Assembly (NCBI GenBank): GCA_040389305.1 | Contig: JAZKAD010000048.1 | Location: 1 to 51,174, forward strand | Length of the DNA stretch: 51,174 bases | Source of the DNA: JAZKAD01 sp040389305 | GTDB lineage: Bacteria > Pseudomonadota > Alphaproteobacteria > Rickettsiales > Rickettsiaceae | Direction: 5' to 3' | In this document: positions 16,678-26,155 of the stretch, in pieces | Layout of the letters: every line of letters starts with the position of its first letter | Position numbering within the stretch: the stretch's first letter is position 1 | Made by a program: the position numbers and the translations under genes | Notes under the pieces: generated by a model | The model's database searches: none | What the model was told of the DNA's origin: nothing | What the model saw: only the letters and a program-made list of their open reading frames with translations

Positions 16678-16848
16678 CTACTTTATTTTTTCTTCTTTGA
16701 ACATTACATGCTTACGCACCTTCGGATCGTACTTCCTGAAGGATAATTTTTCTGTCTGAGTTTTTGGGTTACGTTGCTTTACAAGAAAATATCCTGTACC
16801 AGCTGTACTTGTTAATTTCACCAAAACTGTTTTTGTTTTTTTTGCCAC
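16678..16848 (-). CDS. rpmG: 50S ribosomal protein L33
   Basis: This short gene starts at GTG (16848) and encodes 56 residues: MAKKTKTVLVKLTSTAGTG, then YFLVKQRNPK, KLSFRKYDPKVRKHVMFKE. This is L33 of the form that lacks the zinc-binding CxxC pairs. L33 lies near the E site of the large subunit. The GTG start is fixed by the typical M-A-K N-terminus, although its Shine-Dalgarno (GGG) is weak. A promoter is at 16882-16910, and rpsP follows 50 bases downstream. Confidence 0.95.
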   Translation of the reverse strand: MAKKTKTVLVKLTSTAGTGYFLVKQRNPKTQTEKLSFRKYDPKVRKHVMFKEEKIK

Positions 16849-16881
16849 TTTAAAGCCCGAAGCTATGTTTAATAACGCGTC

Positions 16882-16910
16882 ACTCTACGTGAAAAAATCA
16901 AAGCCGTCAA
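16882..16910 (-). promoter_or_regulatory. Promoter of rpmG-rpsP
   Basis: On the minus strand TTGACG, a 17-base spacer and TAGAGT end 33 bases before the rpmG start, in the only gap between rpmG and the upstream hydrolase gene. Confidence 0.6.
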
Positions 16911-16917
16911 GCCAAAA

Positions 16918-17814
16918 TTACAGTGAACTTTTTAAAGTTAGCCATTTATGTATAACCTCAATATCTTTTACATCAAATAATGCGGGGGCATGTCCTGCAT
17001 TTGCTACTCTATGGATATCAAAATCTCTTGTGCTCTGCATTTTAGCAATAGTACTACTCAGCAAAATATCTGAATTTTCCCCATGAATTAATAACAAAGG
17101 GTGTATTACTTTATGCCATATATACCAGAGATCTATAAAATTCTGATCATGATATCTTGAGGGCCTTCTCTCTTCCGACTTGCCCTCGAGCACTCTCGGG
17201 TCATAATGTAATCTATACTTACCGTCACTACGTAGAGCGATGCTATTCTTCGTTATATAGTCCCAATGAACATCCTCAGAAATGCCAAAATTTTTGAGGA
17301 TCATCTTCATATGAACTTTCGCTGCATCTTCCGTGTCAAACACAGGATCAAGTCCAAGATATTTTTCCATACGAACTATAGTGGATTTAGGTATCTCAGG
17401 CCCAACATCATTAATTACGAGAGTTTTGATATATTTCCTATAATAAGTTGCAATGGCCATTCCAATCAGCCCACCCATGGAAGTGCCGACATAGTGCACA
17501 GATGGGATTCTGAGCTTTTTAAGTATATGAAGTATGTCGTGGATATAGGTGTGGTAATTGTAGTATTTGGCATTTTTAAACCACTCACTACTTCCACGGC
17601 CCGGCATATTTATTGAAATAACACGAAAATCTTTACTAAGAGCCTGAGATAAATAATCGAAGTCATGAGCGTTGCGCGAGATTCCATGTATGCATAAAGC
17701 AACCTCTTTGTTATTAGGATCTCCAAATTCCAAATATGACACTCTATGCTTTGGTACGATCTGAAGTTTTCTTATATTCCAATATGGAGAAATAGTGATG
17801 TTATGCTCTATCAT
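16918..17814 (-). CDS. Alpha/beta-fold hydrolase
   Basis: The 298-residue protein has the complete catalytic triad of alpha/beta hydrolases: Ser112 in GTSMGG, Asp249 in GENSDIL and His275 in NAGHAPAL. An oxyanion loop HGISRNAHDF and a Gly-rich PGRGSS stretch follow strand 4. The substrate is unknown; similar rickettsial enzymes are annotated as hydrolases or acyltransferases without biochemical proof. No signal peptide is seen. It is the last gene of the nuoG-to-hydrolase unit and its ATG overlaps the sdhE stop (ATGA). Confidence 0.9.
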   Translation of the reverse strand: MIEHNITISPYWNIRKLQIVPKHRVSYLEFGDPNNKEVALCIHGISRNAHDFDYLSQALSKDFRVISINMPGRGSSEWFKNAKYYNYHTYIHDILHILKKLRIPSVHYVGTSMGGLIGMAIATYYRKYIKTLVINDVGPEIPKSTIVRMEKYLGLDPVFDTEDAAKVHMKMILKNFGISEDVHWDYITKNSIALRSDGKYRLHYDPRVLEGKSEERRPSRYHDQNFIDLWYIWHKVIHPLLLIHGENSDILLSSTIAKMQSTRDFDIHRVANAGHAPALFDVKDIEVIHKWLTLKSSL

Positions 17815-18095
17815 TTAGAAATATCACCTTTATGAACATCACAGCCAAATTTAACGAGCTTTTTCATAACTTCACTCTCAAGTCCTTTTGGTACATCCGC
17901 TCTATCCATAATCCAATCTACGATATCTGCATCCGTTTGCATGAGAATTGTAGCGTAATCTTCGAGCTCTTTGTTCTCCATATTATGCAAAAACTGATCT
18001 GCGAATTTCCCTAGCAGCAAATCCGTCTCCTTACAACCACGATGCTTGCTTTGGTATAAGAGTTTTTTTACAAAATAAGGATCGATATCAGTCAT
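17811..18095 (-). CDS. sdhE: SdhE, FAD assembly factor for succinate dehydrogenase
   Basis: SdhE (Sdh5 in mitochondria) promotes covalent flavinylation of the SdhA subunit of complex II. From the ATG at 18095 it has 94 residues with the defining RGxxE motif at 19-23 (HRGCKETD), followed by DLLLGKFADQFL and the DADIVDWIM helix. The open frame continues 34 codons upstream, but those lie in the preceding membrane-protein gene and are unlike the family. The ATG overlaps that gene's stop (ATGA). No sdhABCD gene is in the window. Confidence 0.93.
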   Translation of the reverse strand: MTDIDPYFVKKLLYQSKHRGCKETDLLLGKFADQFLHNMENKELEDYATILMQTDADIVDWIMDRADVPKGLESEVMKKLVKFGCDVHKGDISK

Positions 18096-18658
18096 TCGGG
18101 CTGCGCACTTTGAGACTTGCTTTGAGACTTCATATAATCCATCAAAGCCAAACAAATGGCGGATAATAGGAAGATCACGTGTATCGTTACAGCCCAAGTA
18201 ATTTCTCTATCAGAGTAATCTTCGATATCCATAAATACCTGCAATAGATGAATAATAGATATCGCTATAATCGAGGCCGCAAGTTTAAGTTTTAGAGCTG
18301 CAAAATCCACATTTTTTTTCCAGTCTGGGTTGTCGTCATGATCGTTTAAGTCCATTTTGGATACAAAATTCTCATAACCTGAAAAAACGACAATTACTAC
18401 AAGATTTGCAGCTAAAGAAAGATCAATCAAGGACAAAGCTCCGAGTATAACTTCTGTCTCACTTAAAGTTCCAATGTTTGATAGAATATGCCATAATTTT
18501 TTTGCAAAAGTTATAAGCAAAAGCATAAGAAAACTTGCAAGACCGAGGTACATTGGCGCAAGTAACCATCTGCTGGTAAATAATATGCTTTCTAAAAAAT
18601 GCTCTATTCTGCTTCCTATATTCTTACTTATATTGATAATCCCCCTTGAGCTTCGCAT
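18092..18658 (-). CDS. UPF0114 / YqhA-family membrane protein
   Basis: The 188-residue membrane protein belongs to UPF0114. It has the family start IEHFLESILFTSRWLLAPMYLGL, then SLIDLSLAANLVVIVVFSGYENFVS, and LAASIIAISIIHLLQVFMDI, with four membrane helices. The cellular role is unknown. The family domain begins about 19 residues after the proposed ATG at 18658, which has GGAG upstream and overlaps the end of nuoI by 35 bases. No start codon lies between it and the domain. The longer open frame from 18769 runs far into nuoI and is unlikely. Confidence 0.88.
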   Translation of the reverse strand: MRSSRGIINISKNIGSRIEHFLESILFTSRWLLAPMYLGLASFLMLLLITFAKKLWHILSNIGTLSETEVILGALSLIDLSLAANLVVIVVFSGYENFVSKMDLNDHDDNPDWKKNVDFAALKLKLAASIIAISIIHLLQVFMDIEDYSDREITWAVTIHVIFLLSAICLALMDYMKSQSKSQSAQPE

Positions 18659-19106
18659 CCAAAGCTTGCTCCCAAATCTCGCCATTTTTAAGCAAGCGCT
18701 CTTTGTTATACAAAAGTTCTTTATGCGTCTCAGTCGCAAATTCAAAATTAGGACCCTCGACAATTGCATCTACTGGACATGCTTCTTGGCACAATCCGCA
18801 ATAAATGCATTTAGTCATATCGATATCATACTTAGTAGTGCGACGACTTCCATCTACCCTCTCTTCTGCTTCTATCGAAATTGCTTGAGCTGGACATATT
18901 GCCTCGCAAAGCTTACACGCAATGCATCTTTCTTCTCCGTTAGCGTATCGTCTTAATGCGTGCTCCCCCTTAAATCTAGGGCTGAGCTTGCTTTTTTCAT
19001 ATGGATAGTTAATCGTGACTTTGGGCTTAAATAGATAGCGCAAAGTCAGAAACATCCCGGAAGCTATCTCATATAAAAAAAAGGATTTTAAGTATTTTTT
19101 AAGCAT
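18624..19106 (-). CDS. nuoI: NADH-quinone oxidoreductase subunit I
   Basis: NuoI carries iron-sulfur clusters N6a and N6b that pass electrons towards quinone. The 160 residues have two ferredoxin motifs, CIACKLCEAICP and CIYCGLCQEACP, each closing with the remote CP, and a typical N-terminal amphipathic segment. It follows nuoH by 29 bases in the nuo unit, and its 3' end overlaps the UPF0114 start. Confidence 0.97.
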   Translation of the reverse strand: MLKKYLKSFFLYEIASGMFLTLRYLFKPKVTINYPYEKSKLSPRFKGEHALRRYANGEERCIACKLCEAICPAQAISIEAEERVDGSRRTTKYDIDMTKCIYCGLCQEACPVDAIVEGPNFEFATETHKELLYNKERLLKNGEIWEQALDAKLKGDYQYK

Positions 19107-19135
19107 ATTTATCTCTATAACCAGCGGTACTTAGA

Positions 19136-20161
19136 CTATACGGCATTTGGCAAGCTTCCGCTATATAGTAACACGAAACCCATCATCACCACCCAAAATA
19201 AAGTTAAGGGAAGGAAAAATTTCCAACCTATACGCATTAATTGATCATATCTGTATCTTGGCAGCGTCGCCCTGATCCACAAAAATATGAATAATAATAT
19301 GGAGATCTTCCATAAAAACCATACTATCCCTGGGATAAATTTAAGGGCTTCTATATTAAATGGCGGGAGATATCCACCCAAAAAAAAGATCGTAGTCATA
19401 GCGCTGACCAAGATCATATTTGCATATTCCCCCAAAAAAAATAGGGCAAAAGCCATAGAAGAATATTCTACGTTATATCCAGCTACCAGTTCAGCTTCTG
19501 CCTCTGGAAGATCAAAAGGCAGGCGATTGGTTTCGGCAAGAACGGAAATAAAAAACACCACAGCCATAGGAGCCATGAGTAGCTCAATCCACCAAGGCCT
19601 ATGGGCGCTAGCCTCTACTATATCAGTCAGATTCAAACTACCCGTAGTCATCAGAACTGTTACTATCACAAGACCCATGGAGACTTCGTATGAGATCATC
19701 TGCGCGGCAGAGCGCACGGCACCTAGGAATGCATATTTAGAGTTACTAGCCCAGCCAGCCATTATGATGCCATAAATTCCAAGCGAGGATATAGCCATAA
19801 TGTATAGCACTCCGACGTTGATATCTGCAAGCACTAAACCTTTATCGAAGGGAATCACGGCCCATCCTATAAGACTCAAAACAAAAGTAATCATAGGAGC
19901 TAGGGTGAAGACTATTTTATCTGCATTCGTGGGAACAATAACTTCCTTGAATACTAATTTTACCGCATCTGCGATAGGCTGCAATAAACCGAATGGCCCT
20001 ACGACATTCGGGCCACGCCTAAGCTGCATCAGGCCAATAACTCTGCGCTCCGCATATGTAAGATAAGCTACGCATAGTATTAGCGGTACTATTATAAGTA
20101 TAACCTTCATCGCTATAAAAATAATGGGAAGGATAAACTGCGTTATTGATTCAATATTCAT
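19136..20161 (-). CDS. nuoH: NADH-quinone oxidoreductase subunit H
   Basis: NuoH (ND1) forms the base of the membrane arm and part of the quinone site. The 341-residue protein has eight or nine helices and the family signatures AERRVIGLMQLRRGPNVVGPFG and ETNRLPFDLPEAEAELVAGYNVEYS. The ATG at 20161 has a GAGA-type Shine-Dalgarno. It is separated from nuoG by the transporter-kinase gene instead of following it directly. Confidence 0.97.
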   Translation of the reverse strand: MNIESITQFILPIIFIAMKVILIIVPLILCVAYLTYAERRVIGLMQLRRGPNVVGPFGLLQPIADAVKLVFKEVIVPTNADKIVFTLAPMITFVLSLIGWAVIPFDKGLVLADINVGVLYIMAISSLGIYGIIMAGWASNSKYAFLGAVRSAAQMISYEVSMGLVIVTVLMTTGSLNLTDIVEASAHRPWWIELLMAPMAVVFFISVLAETNRLPFDLPEAEAELVAGYNVEYSSMAFALFFLGEYANMILVSAMTTIFFLGGYLPPFNIEALKFIPGIVWFLWKISILLFIFLWIRATLPRYRYDQLMRIGWKFFLPLTLFWVVMMGFVLLYSGSLPNAV

Positions 20162-20184
20162 TGTAACATCTCATTCTAAGGATT

Positions 20185-22974
20185 TCATAGCACAAAGAGA
20201 AATTTTGATCCTTTTACTCCATCGCTCTCAGCCCATATACGCCCATTATGAAGTTCGACAATTTTCTTGCACAGAGTCAAACCCACTCCTCGCCCTCCTG
20301 CGTTAGATCGAGTTTTAGAGCTAACCGTTAAAAGTCCAAAAATATTATAAAGTTCAGCGAGAGGGATACCCACCCCCTCGTCTGCAATATAAAATTTTAT
20401 CTTATGACCTGCTTCATTTATATCGCGTAATGTGAGTTCTATTTTTCCGCCTTTTGCATATTGAATAGCATTTATAATTAGATTGTCTATCACCCTAGAA
20501 ATATAATATTTATTACACAGAACAGTTATATGATCGCCTAAATTCAAAACAAAGTTATAGTTATCTTGCTGACTTTTTTCTATATACAGCTTCTGACAAA
20601 TATTCAGCCTTTCCTCAATAAGATCCGAGAGATCTACTTCTTCTTTGAGTATGTTATCCTTACCTTGAGCAGACAGTCTAGAAAGATCCACAAGATTACT
20701 AGCCCATGAGTGGAGTCTCTCAGAACTTGTAACTATATCATGTATCCCACCTTTGATTTGATTGTCACTGAGCTTTTCATAACCATACTCTAGTGCCTGA
20801 GCCATGGAGGTAATGCCAGTAATAGGCGTATTACTTTCATGCTCAATATTTCGAAGAAATTCGTTTTTCATTCCAAGTAATATGACTAGTTCATTTTTTT
20901 GAAAACCCAGAGTATCTTCAAGGTAACGAATTTTCTCAAAAAGCAAAGATGTAACATCCTCTTTCGGTTTAAAGAATATTACTACGGCTGCGCCAAGCAA
21001 GAGTAAGAGATACATAAAAATAGATGCCGTAGAATGAACTTCAGTAAGTTCTATCCCGTGTATAGGGGCATAATTTTGATACATAATAGATGCTAGATAA
21101 AACCCAAAGATCAGCATCAATGATCCCATTCTCCACCCAACGATAGTAAAAGCTACTACAGCATTAACAGTAAAAACAGAAAATGCGAGACCTTCAAAAT
21201 GCGCAACCATTAGAAAGAATGCGCTAAAAAAGCCCAGCATATAGAATACAGCTATAGGCCACCATATTTGCACAATTAACTCTTTCTTTATGCTTGCTGG
21301 CCAAATAGGGTAAGATCCTATCATTGTACCCGTGACTAACATAAGTTGAAAGAAATGCATTAAAGTTCTAGTAGAATCATTGGCAAAAGCAGAGTCTGCT
21401 ATATACATCGTAACTATGGTATAAATGATGCAATATATACCAAAGCCTGAATACATGAGCTCATTTGTAGGGGCAAATTTTTTAATAAAATTAAACAAAT
21501 TAAAATCACGTATTTGTCTGCGGATATTATTTTTCCATAGCATCCTTTTTTGAATCTTCTGATCGAGCAAAGTACGGTCTTTCACCCCAACAAAACCGCC
21601 TTTTTGACGAAAGATATAGTGACTGCCCACAAGAAAGAGGAGATTAACGCACATAGCGATAACTATGCATTCCATCTTAATGCCAATGATTTTCCATATC
21701 ACTACAGTAACAAAGCCAGCAGCCATCCCTGTAAGCACTGAAAATGCAGAGCTGCGGAATCCCAAAATAGTCATAATTAAAGGCACAGTAACAACTGGCA
21801 TATAAAAACTTTGCGCGGCAAGGACAATGCTCAATATATCTGTTTTGGATAATGCAAGAACTATGCCAGCGATGCCAAGAAATATAGCAAATAACCTTGA
21901 AACTAATAACTCTTTTATAAATCCAATATTCAATTCCGCGCAGATATCATGAGCAAAAAGTACTGACGCGCTATTCATATGAGCGTCAGCCGTAGACATT
22001 GCAAGCGCCATAATGCCTATAATAATAAGTCCTTTAAGTCCGGTATAGCTATAGCTATCTATTATGTATGGTAATAACTGTCCCGGATCAAGTGTACTAT
22101 CTACGCTAAATAAAAGAAATGGTATCCAGGCAGTAGCTAGCTTGATAAAAAATAATAAGCCCGCCGAAATAACGAATGCTTTTTGGATTTGTTTTAAGCT
22201 GCTACCGATCATAATCCGCTGCGCAAAAGCAGGCTCTAGACTAGGTACCATAAAATACAGCATCAGAGGCAGCATCTGCCAGAGCTCAGGGTTACGCCAA
22301 TCTAATGCATGACTAATATTGAACTTTGGATTCTGCATGGCAGCTTCAAAGCTAAAGCCTGTAGTATGATTAAGAGCATGCCATATTAAAACTCCAACAA
22401 GAGGAATAGCAACTCCAAATGTTATGCATTGCAAAATATCTGCAAATGTTATCGCTCTGATTCCGCCAAAAGCTGAATATATAGTTACTACTATGCCTAC
22501 CGATATCACAGCTACTGCAGAATCCACCCCTAAAAAATAGCCGAATATATACCCACAAGCTTTAAACTGCACAGCAATAATTCCAACAGCCGAGAAAGTT
22601 CCCGCTATAGCCACTACAAGACGTACATGTTTGTTATACAAATCCCCCATGGCTTCTGCTATGGACATTTTGCCCAAAAACTCTCCCATTCTGGGCGCAA
22701 AAATAAAAGCTATAAGGAGAAGCTGACAAACCCAAAAATTATACGCGATGACATAAAAAATTCCATCTGAGTAGACTTTCGAGAGCGTAATAAAAAACCC
22801 ACTTCCGCTAGCCCATGTTCCTACAATAGTTGCGACAAGAGCGCCCGTTGTAAAATTCCTACCACCCAATGCGTAATCTTGAATTGTCTTTACATTGCGC
22901 CCATACATTAATCCTACTACGAGATTTAGCACTAAGTAGGTCAGAAATATACATACGTCTATGTCAAACTTCAT
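20185..22974 (-). CDS. Sodium/solute symporter fused to sensor histidine kinase
   Basis: This 929-residue protein has three parts. Residues 1 to about 460 are a sodium:solute symporter (SSS) fold with the family stretches YALGGRNFTTGALVATIVGTWASGSG and IYSAFGGIRAITFADILQ. About 500-690 hold further membrane helices. From about 690 there is a histidine kinase: H box with His712 (NIEHESNTP), N box (DNLIINAIQYA), G1 DEGVGIP with Asp865, and G2 GGRGVGL at about 892-898. The layout is that of CbrA-like sensors, which couple substrate binding or transport to phosphorelay. The H box has Asn in place of the usual Arg. It starts inside the nuoG stop (ATGA overlap) and is followed by nuoH 23 bases later. 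Ligand and partner regulator are unknown. A paralogue lies at the right end of the window. Confidence 0.92.
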   Translation of the reverse strand: MKFDIDVCIFLTYLVLNLVVGLMYGRNVKTIQDYALGGRNFTTGALVATIVGTWASGSGFFITLSKVYSDGIFYVIAYNFWVCQLLLIAFIFAPRMGEFLGKMSIAEAMGDLYNKHVRLVVAIAGTFSAVGIIAVQFKACGYIFGYFLGVDSAVAVISVGIVVTIYSAFGGIRAITFADILQCITFGVAIPLVGVLIWHALNHTTGFSFEAAMQNPKFNISHALDWRNPELWQMLPLMLYFMVPSLEPAFAQRIMIGSSLKQIQKAFVISAGLLFFIKLATAWIPFLLFSVDSTLDPGQLLPYIIDSYSYTGLKGLIIIGIMALAMSTADAHMNSASVLFAHDICAELNIGFIKELLVSRLFAIFLGIAGIVLALSKTDILSIVLAAQSFYMPVVTVPLIMTILGFRSSAFSVLTGMAAGFVTVVIWKIIGIKMECIVIAMCVNLLFLVGSHYIFRQKGGFVGVKDRTLLDQKIQKRMLWKNNIRRQIRDFNLFNFIKKFAPTNELMYSGFGIYCIIYTIVTMYIADSAFANDSTRTLMHFFQLMLVTGTMIGSYPIWPASIKKELIVQIWWPIAVFYMLGFFSAFFLMVAHFEGLAFSVFTVNAVVAFTIVGWRMGSLMLIFGFYLASIMYQNYAPIHGIELTEVHSTASIFMYLLLLLGAAVVIFFKPKEDVTSLLFEKIRYLEDTLGFQKNELVILLGMKNEFLRNIEHESNTPITGITSMAQALEYGYEKLSDNQIKGGIHDIVTSSERLHSWASNLVDLSRLSAQGKDNILKEEVDLSDLIEERLNICQKLYIEKSQQDNYNFVLNLGDHITVLCNKYYISRVIDNLIINAIQYAKGGKIELTLRDINEAGHKIKFYIADEGVGIPLAELYNIFGLLTVSSKTRSNAGGRGVGLTLCKKIVELHNGRIWAESDGVKGSKFLFVL

Positions 22975-25001
22975 GATGTCACTGCTCTTCTAACCTCTGT
23001 ACATTTTGCCATGGTCACAGACGCGCGGCTGATAGGATCAGTCATATAAAAATTCATAGCTACTCTGCTTAAAGGTTTTGGCAAGATTTTACCGCTGGCT
23101 TCGATGAATCTTACGGGTTCCTTGCTTAAGGTACCTATACTCCGTAGCGCTGGTACTAACCCCGCTAATTGGTGCCTCAAAGAATCTAAGTCCTTAAACC
23201 CTAGATTGTACCCACATGCTTCCGCTAAATCTGCAATAATTTTCCAGTCAGCTCTTGCATCCCCTGGCGGCTCAACCGCAGCACGTGCTACTTGTACTCT
23301 GCCCTCTAAATTGATGTAAATTGCATCCTTCTCGGTATAAGCTGCAGAGGGAAGAACTACGTCCGCTATATTTGCAGATTTATCACCATGGTGACCTATA
23401 TATACCACAAAACAATCACTCAATTTTGATACATCGATTTCGTCAGCTCCAAGTAAGAAGAGCATCTTAAGCTTACCTTCGGCCATTTGTTTTGCGGTTT
23501 TGCTTTTGTCAGTAGGTACAAATCCAATATCTAAAGCGCCTACCATAGATGCATGGTTGTGAAGGATATTTAAACCATTCCAGTCTTCGCGAAGTATATT
23601 GTATTTTTGAACAATAGAATGAACAAGACTTTGGATCTCGAGGCTATCAGAGCGCACAAGCACAGCATCACCAATAATAATCATTGGGTTTTTGGCTTCT
23701 TTAAGTTTTGCAGAGAATTCATGCTTCTCATTTGCGATATCAGAAAGAATACTTATGTCAGATCCAAGCTCTTCTATTTTATAAGTTTGGTCATCTACCC
23801 CCCCTACACGCGCAACTTTCATCTTGCCAGATCTCTGACACCTCCCAATTCGTACATTTAAAACCGGGGCAACTTCCCGAGGGTTTGCCCCGATCAAAAG
23901 GCATAGATCAGCGTTTTCAATTCCGGCTATTGTTGTATTGAAAAGGTAGTTTCCTCTGGCACTTAGGTCGAATTTATAACCAAACTGGTTAGCATCAATA
24001 TTTTTAGACCCTAAGCTAACCATGAATTGCTTCATAGCATGCAATGTTTCGGCGTCGGATAAGGTGCCGGCGATAGCTCCAATTTCTTCGCCTTTCAAGC
24101 CCTTTAACTTTGAGCTAATAACCTCTAAGGCTTCTTGATAAGAGCTTTGCTTTAATGCGCCATTAATTTTAACATAAGGGCGGTCAATACGTTGGGCTTT
24201 AAGCCCATCATAAGAAAACCTTGATTTATCAGAAATCCATTCTTCGTTGACATCTTCATTGATCTTTGGGAGGATGCGCATTACTTCGAAGGACCGTGAA
24301 TCTATGCGGATATTTGAACCCATAGCATCCATGACATCTATAGATTCAGTTTTTTTAAGCTCCCAATTACGCGCTTTAAAGGCGTAAGGTTTTGACGTCA
24401 GAGCACCTACCGGACATATATCTATCATATTACCAGACAACTCTGATGTTAGAGCTTTCTCCACATATGTTGTTACCTCCATATGCTCGCCCCTTCCTAT
24501 TGCTCCCATTTCTTCGATTCCCGCAACGTCTTGGGCAAATCTTATACAGCGCGTGCAATGTATACAGCGAGTCATCTGGGTCTTGATTAAAGGCCCCATA
24601 TATTTATCAGCCACTGATCGCTTATTTTCATGGAATCTATTTAGGGGCTTGCCATATTTAAATGCCTGATCTTGGAGGTCGCATTCGCCTCCTTGGTCAC
24701 AAATAGGGCAATCTAGAGGATGATTGACTAAAAGAAACTCCATCACTCCCGCTCTAGCTTTTTGAATTTTTGGAGTATTGGTACGTACAATCATGCCTTC
24801 AGTAGCCGGCATAGCGCAAGATGCAACAGGTTTTGGAGCTTTTTCCACTTCCACAAGGCACATACGGCAATTGCCAGCAATAGCAAGCTTTTCATGGTAG
24901 CAAAAGCGAGGTATTTCAACGCCAGCTAGCTCGCATGCCTGGATCACTGTTATTCCCTCGGGAACAGTTATTTCTTTGTCGTCTATAGTGAGCTTAGGCA
25001 T
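22971..25001 (-). CDS. nuoG: NADH-quinone oxidoreductase subunit G
   Basis: NuoG is the large peripheral-arm subunit of complex I. The 676 residues begin MPKLTIDDKEITVPEG. They contain a [2Fe-2S] domain (CYHEKLAIAGNCRMC, SCAMP), the His/Cys-ligated [4Fe-4S] motif HPLDCPICDQGGEC, another [4Fe-4S] motif CIHCTRC with ICPVGAL, and a degenerate molybdopterin-oxidoreductase domain. The start at 25001 has a perfect AAGGAG; the open frame extends nine codons upstream without support. It heads the run nuoG, kinase, nuoH, nuoI. nuoE and nuoF are not in the window. Confidence 0.96.
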   Translation of the reverse strand: MPKLTIDDKEITVPEGITVIQACELAGVEIPRFCYHEKLAIAGNCRMCLVEVEKAPKPVASCAMPATEGMIVRTNTPKIQKARAGVMEFLLVNHPLDCPICDQGGECDLQDQAFKYGKPLNRFHENKRSVADKYMGPLIKTQMTRCIHCTRCIRFAQDVAGIEEMGAIGRGEHMEVTTYVEKALTSELSGNMIDICPVGALTSKPYAFKARNWELKKTESIDVMDAMGSNIRIDSRSFEVMRILPKINEDVNEEWISDKSRFSYDGLKAQRIDRPYVKINGALKQSSYQEALEVISSKLKGLKGEEIGAIAGTLSDAETLHAMKQFMVSLGSKNIDANQFGYKFDLSARGNYLFNTTIAGIENADLCLLIGANPREVAPVLNVRIGRCQRSGKMKVARVGGVDDQTYKIEELGSDISILSDIANEKHEFSAKLKEAKNPMIIIGDAVLVRSDSLEIQSLVHSIVQKYNILREDWNGLNILHNHASMVGALDIGFVPTDKSKTAKQMAEGKLKMLFLLGADEIDVSKLSDCFVVYIGHHGDKSANIADVVLPSAAYTEKDAIYINLEGRVQVARAAVEPPGDARADWKIIADLAEACGYNLGFKDLDSLRHQLAGLVPALRSIGTLSKEPVRFIEASGKILPKPLSRVAMNFYMTDPISRASVTMAKCTEVRRAVTS

Positions 25002-25141
25002 TGTGTCTCCTTGGTTCTTTAAGGACAAGTATACTTATCTTTCCTACCTCAAATACTCTCCTCTTTCAAGGATGAGGTAATAACTTCCAGAACTATTTTA
25101 ATGAATTTTGTAAAAATAATACTGCTTTATATTATAATCGT

Positions 25142-26149
25142 TTATCTTCCGTCTTGGTTAAAGTTTTTAAACTCTATAAGAAAAAATTCATTTGGCTGTA
25201 TCCGCTCTTTTAACCCAAGTTTATCTATATCTTTATTTGCTAAGCTTTTTAAGTACTTGCCCTGCGCAATAACTGTCCTTGTGCCAGTTGGTATCTTACT
25301 AAATAATGCGTGAGAAAAAACCATAGGGTATGCCATGTCGCCAAGGATCATACTAATTGGCGTGTTATTGCTTTCAGTATCGTATATCACTTTCCCGTCT
25401 ATCTTACTAATTTTTACATCGAAAGTTGCACGTTCACTGCAAAGATACGGCAATTGATAAGCCATCTTGTCATCAAAAATCCGAACTTCACTAGGTGGCA
25501 TAAATACTTTAGGGAGTATATCTCGTAATGTAACTTTTACTTTATAGTTTAAGCTCGGCTCTTTATTAGGCCCGCGAAATTTTGGATTATCGTATGCATA
25601 TTTTGCAGAAGTGACACCCTCTCGTGTTTGGCCTATATGCATACCAACTATAATATTTTCAAGCGCTGGGATTACCTCACCCCTACCTAGTTGAATCATT
25701 TTACTTCCTTCATCCACTATAATATCATTCATAGTAGTAATTCTATAATCTATTGCCGCCATAGCCCCACATGAAACCGGCCCTTCTTTTCCCTCTCCCG
25801 TGGTATTAATTCTAAAGATTCCCTCTACTAGTTTTGCGCTATCGAAGGAAAATCCTGTATCACTTCCGGTAATCGGTTTGTTAACGGGTTGGATCATATT
25901 TTCAAAAAACGTTCTACCCTCCGGGGTCTTTAAAATATTAATTAGAAGTTTGGATAATGATTTTTCTAAAAAACTTCCTTCGGGCTCTAAGTTCTGCTCT
26001 GGCTGGTTATGTCCTGTATTAGGCTCTACAGTTGCCACTTCTTGTTTCGCCGCAGCAGCCGTTTTATTGGATGAATATTCAGTCATTTTGGCATTCATAA
26101 TTTGATATATCATTGCCGCTGCTATGATAAGGGTAAGAAGTTTTTGCAT
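25142..26149 (-). CDS. Exported FKBP-like protein
   Basis: The 335 residues begin MQKLLTLIIAAAMIYQI, a signal anchor or signal peptide without a clear cleavage site. A low-complexity A/K/E/P segment follows, then an FKBP-type prolyl isomerase-like core at about 150-250 (GAMAAIDYRITTMN, LGRGEVIPALENIIVGMHIGQ, YKVKVTLRDI). A second domain at about 255-335 may be a second, more divergent FKBP fold (DMAYPMVFSHALFSKIPTGTRTVI). Enzymatic activity cannot be asserted because the usual Tyr/Trp/Phe pocket is only partly recognisable. The start is set by AAGGAAAAT just before the ATG at 26149; the open frame runs 25 codons further. It diverges from the dioxygenase-like gene. Confidence 0.72.
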   Translation of the reverse strand: MQKLLTLIIAAAMIYQIMNAKMTEYSSNKTAAAAKQEVATVEPNTGHNQPEQNLEPEGSFLEKSLSKLLINILKTPEGRTFFENMIQPVNKPITGSDTGFSFDSAKLVEGIFRINTTGEGKEGPVSCGAMAAIDYRITTMNDIIVDEGSKMIQLGRGEVIPALENIIVGMHIGQTREGVTSAKYAYDNPKFRGPNKEPSLNYKVKVTLRDILPKVFMPPSEVRIFDDKMAYQLPYLCSERATFDVKISKIDGKVIYDTESNNTPISMILGDMAYPMVFSHALFSKIPTGTRTVIAQGKYLKSLANKDIDKLGLKERIQPNEFFLIEFKNFNQDGR

Positions 26150-26155
26150 ATTTTC

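Noticed and set aside
18474..18956. 160-codon open frame opposite the UPF0114 and nuoI genes
   Set aside because: Antisense shadow of two well-supported genes.
19287..19775. 162-codon open frame opposite nuoH
   Set aside because: It is a shadow of nuoH; the product shows no domain and the nuoH frame is certain.
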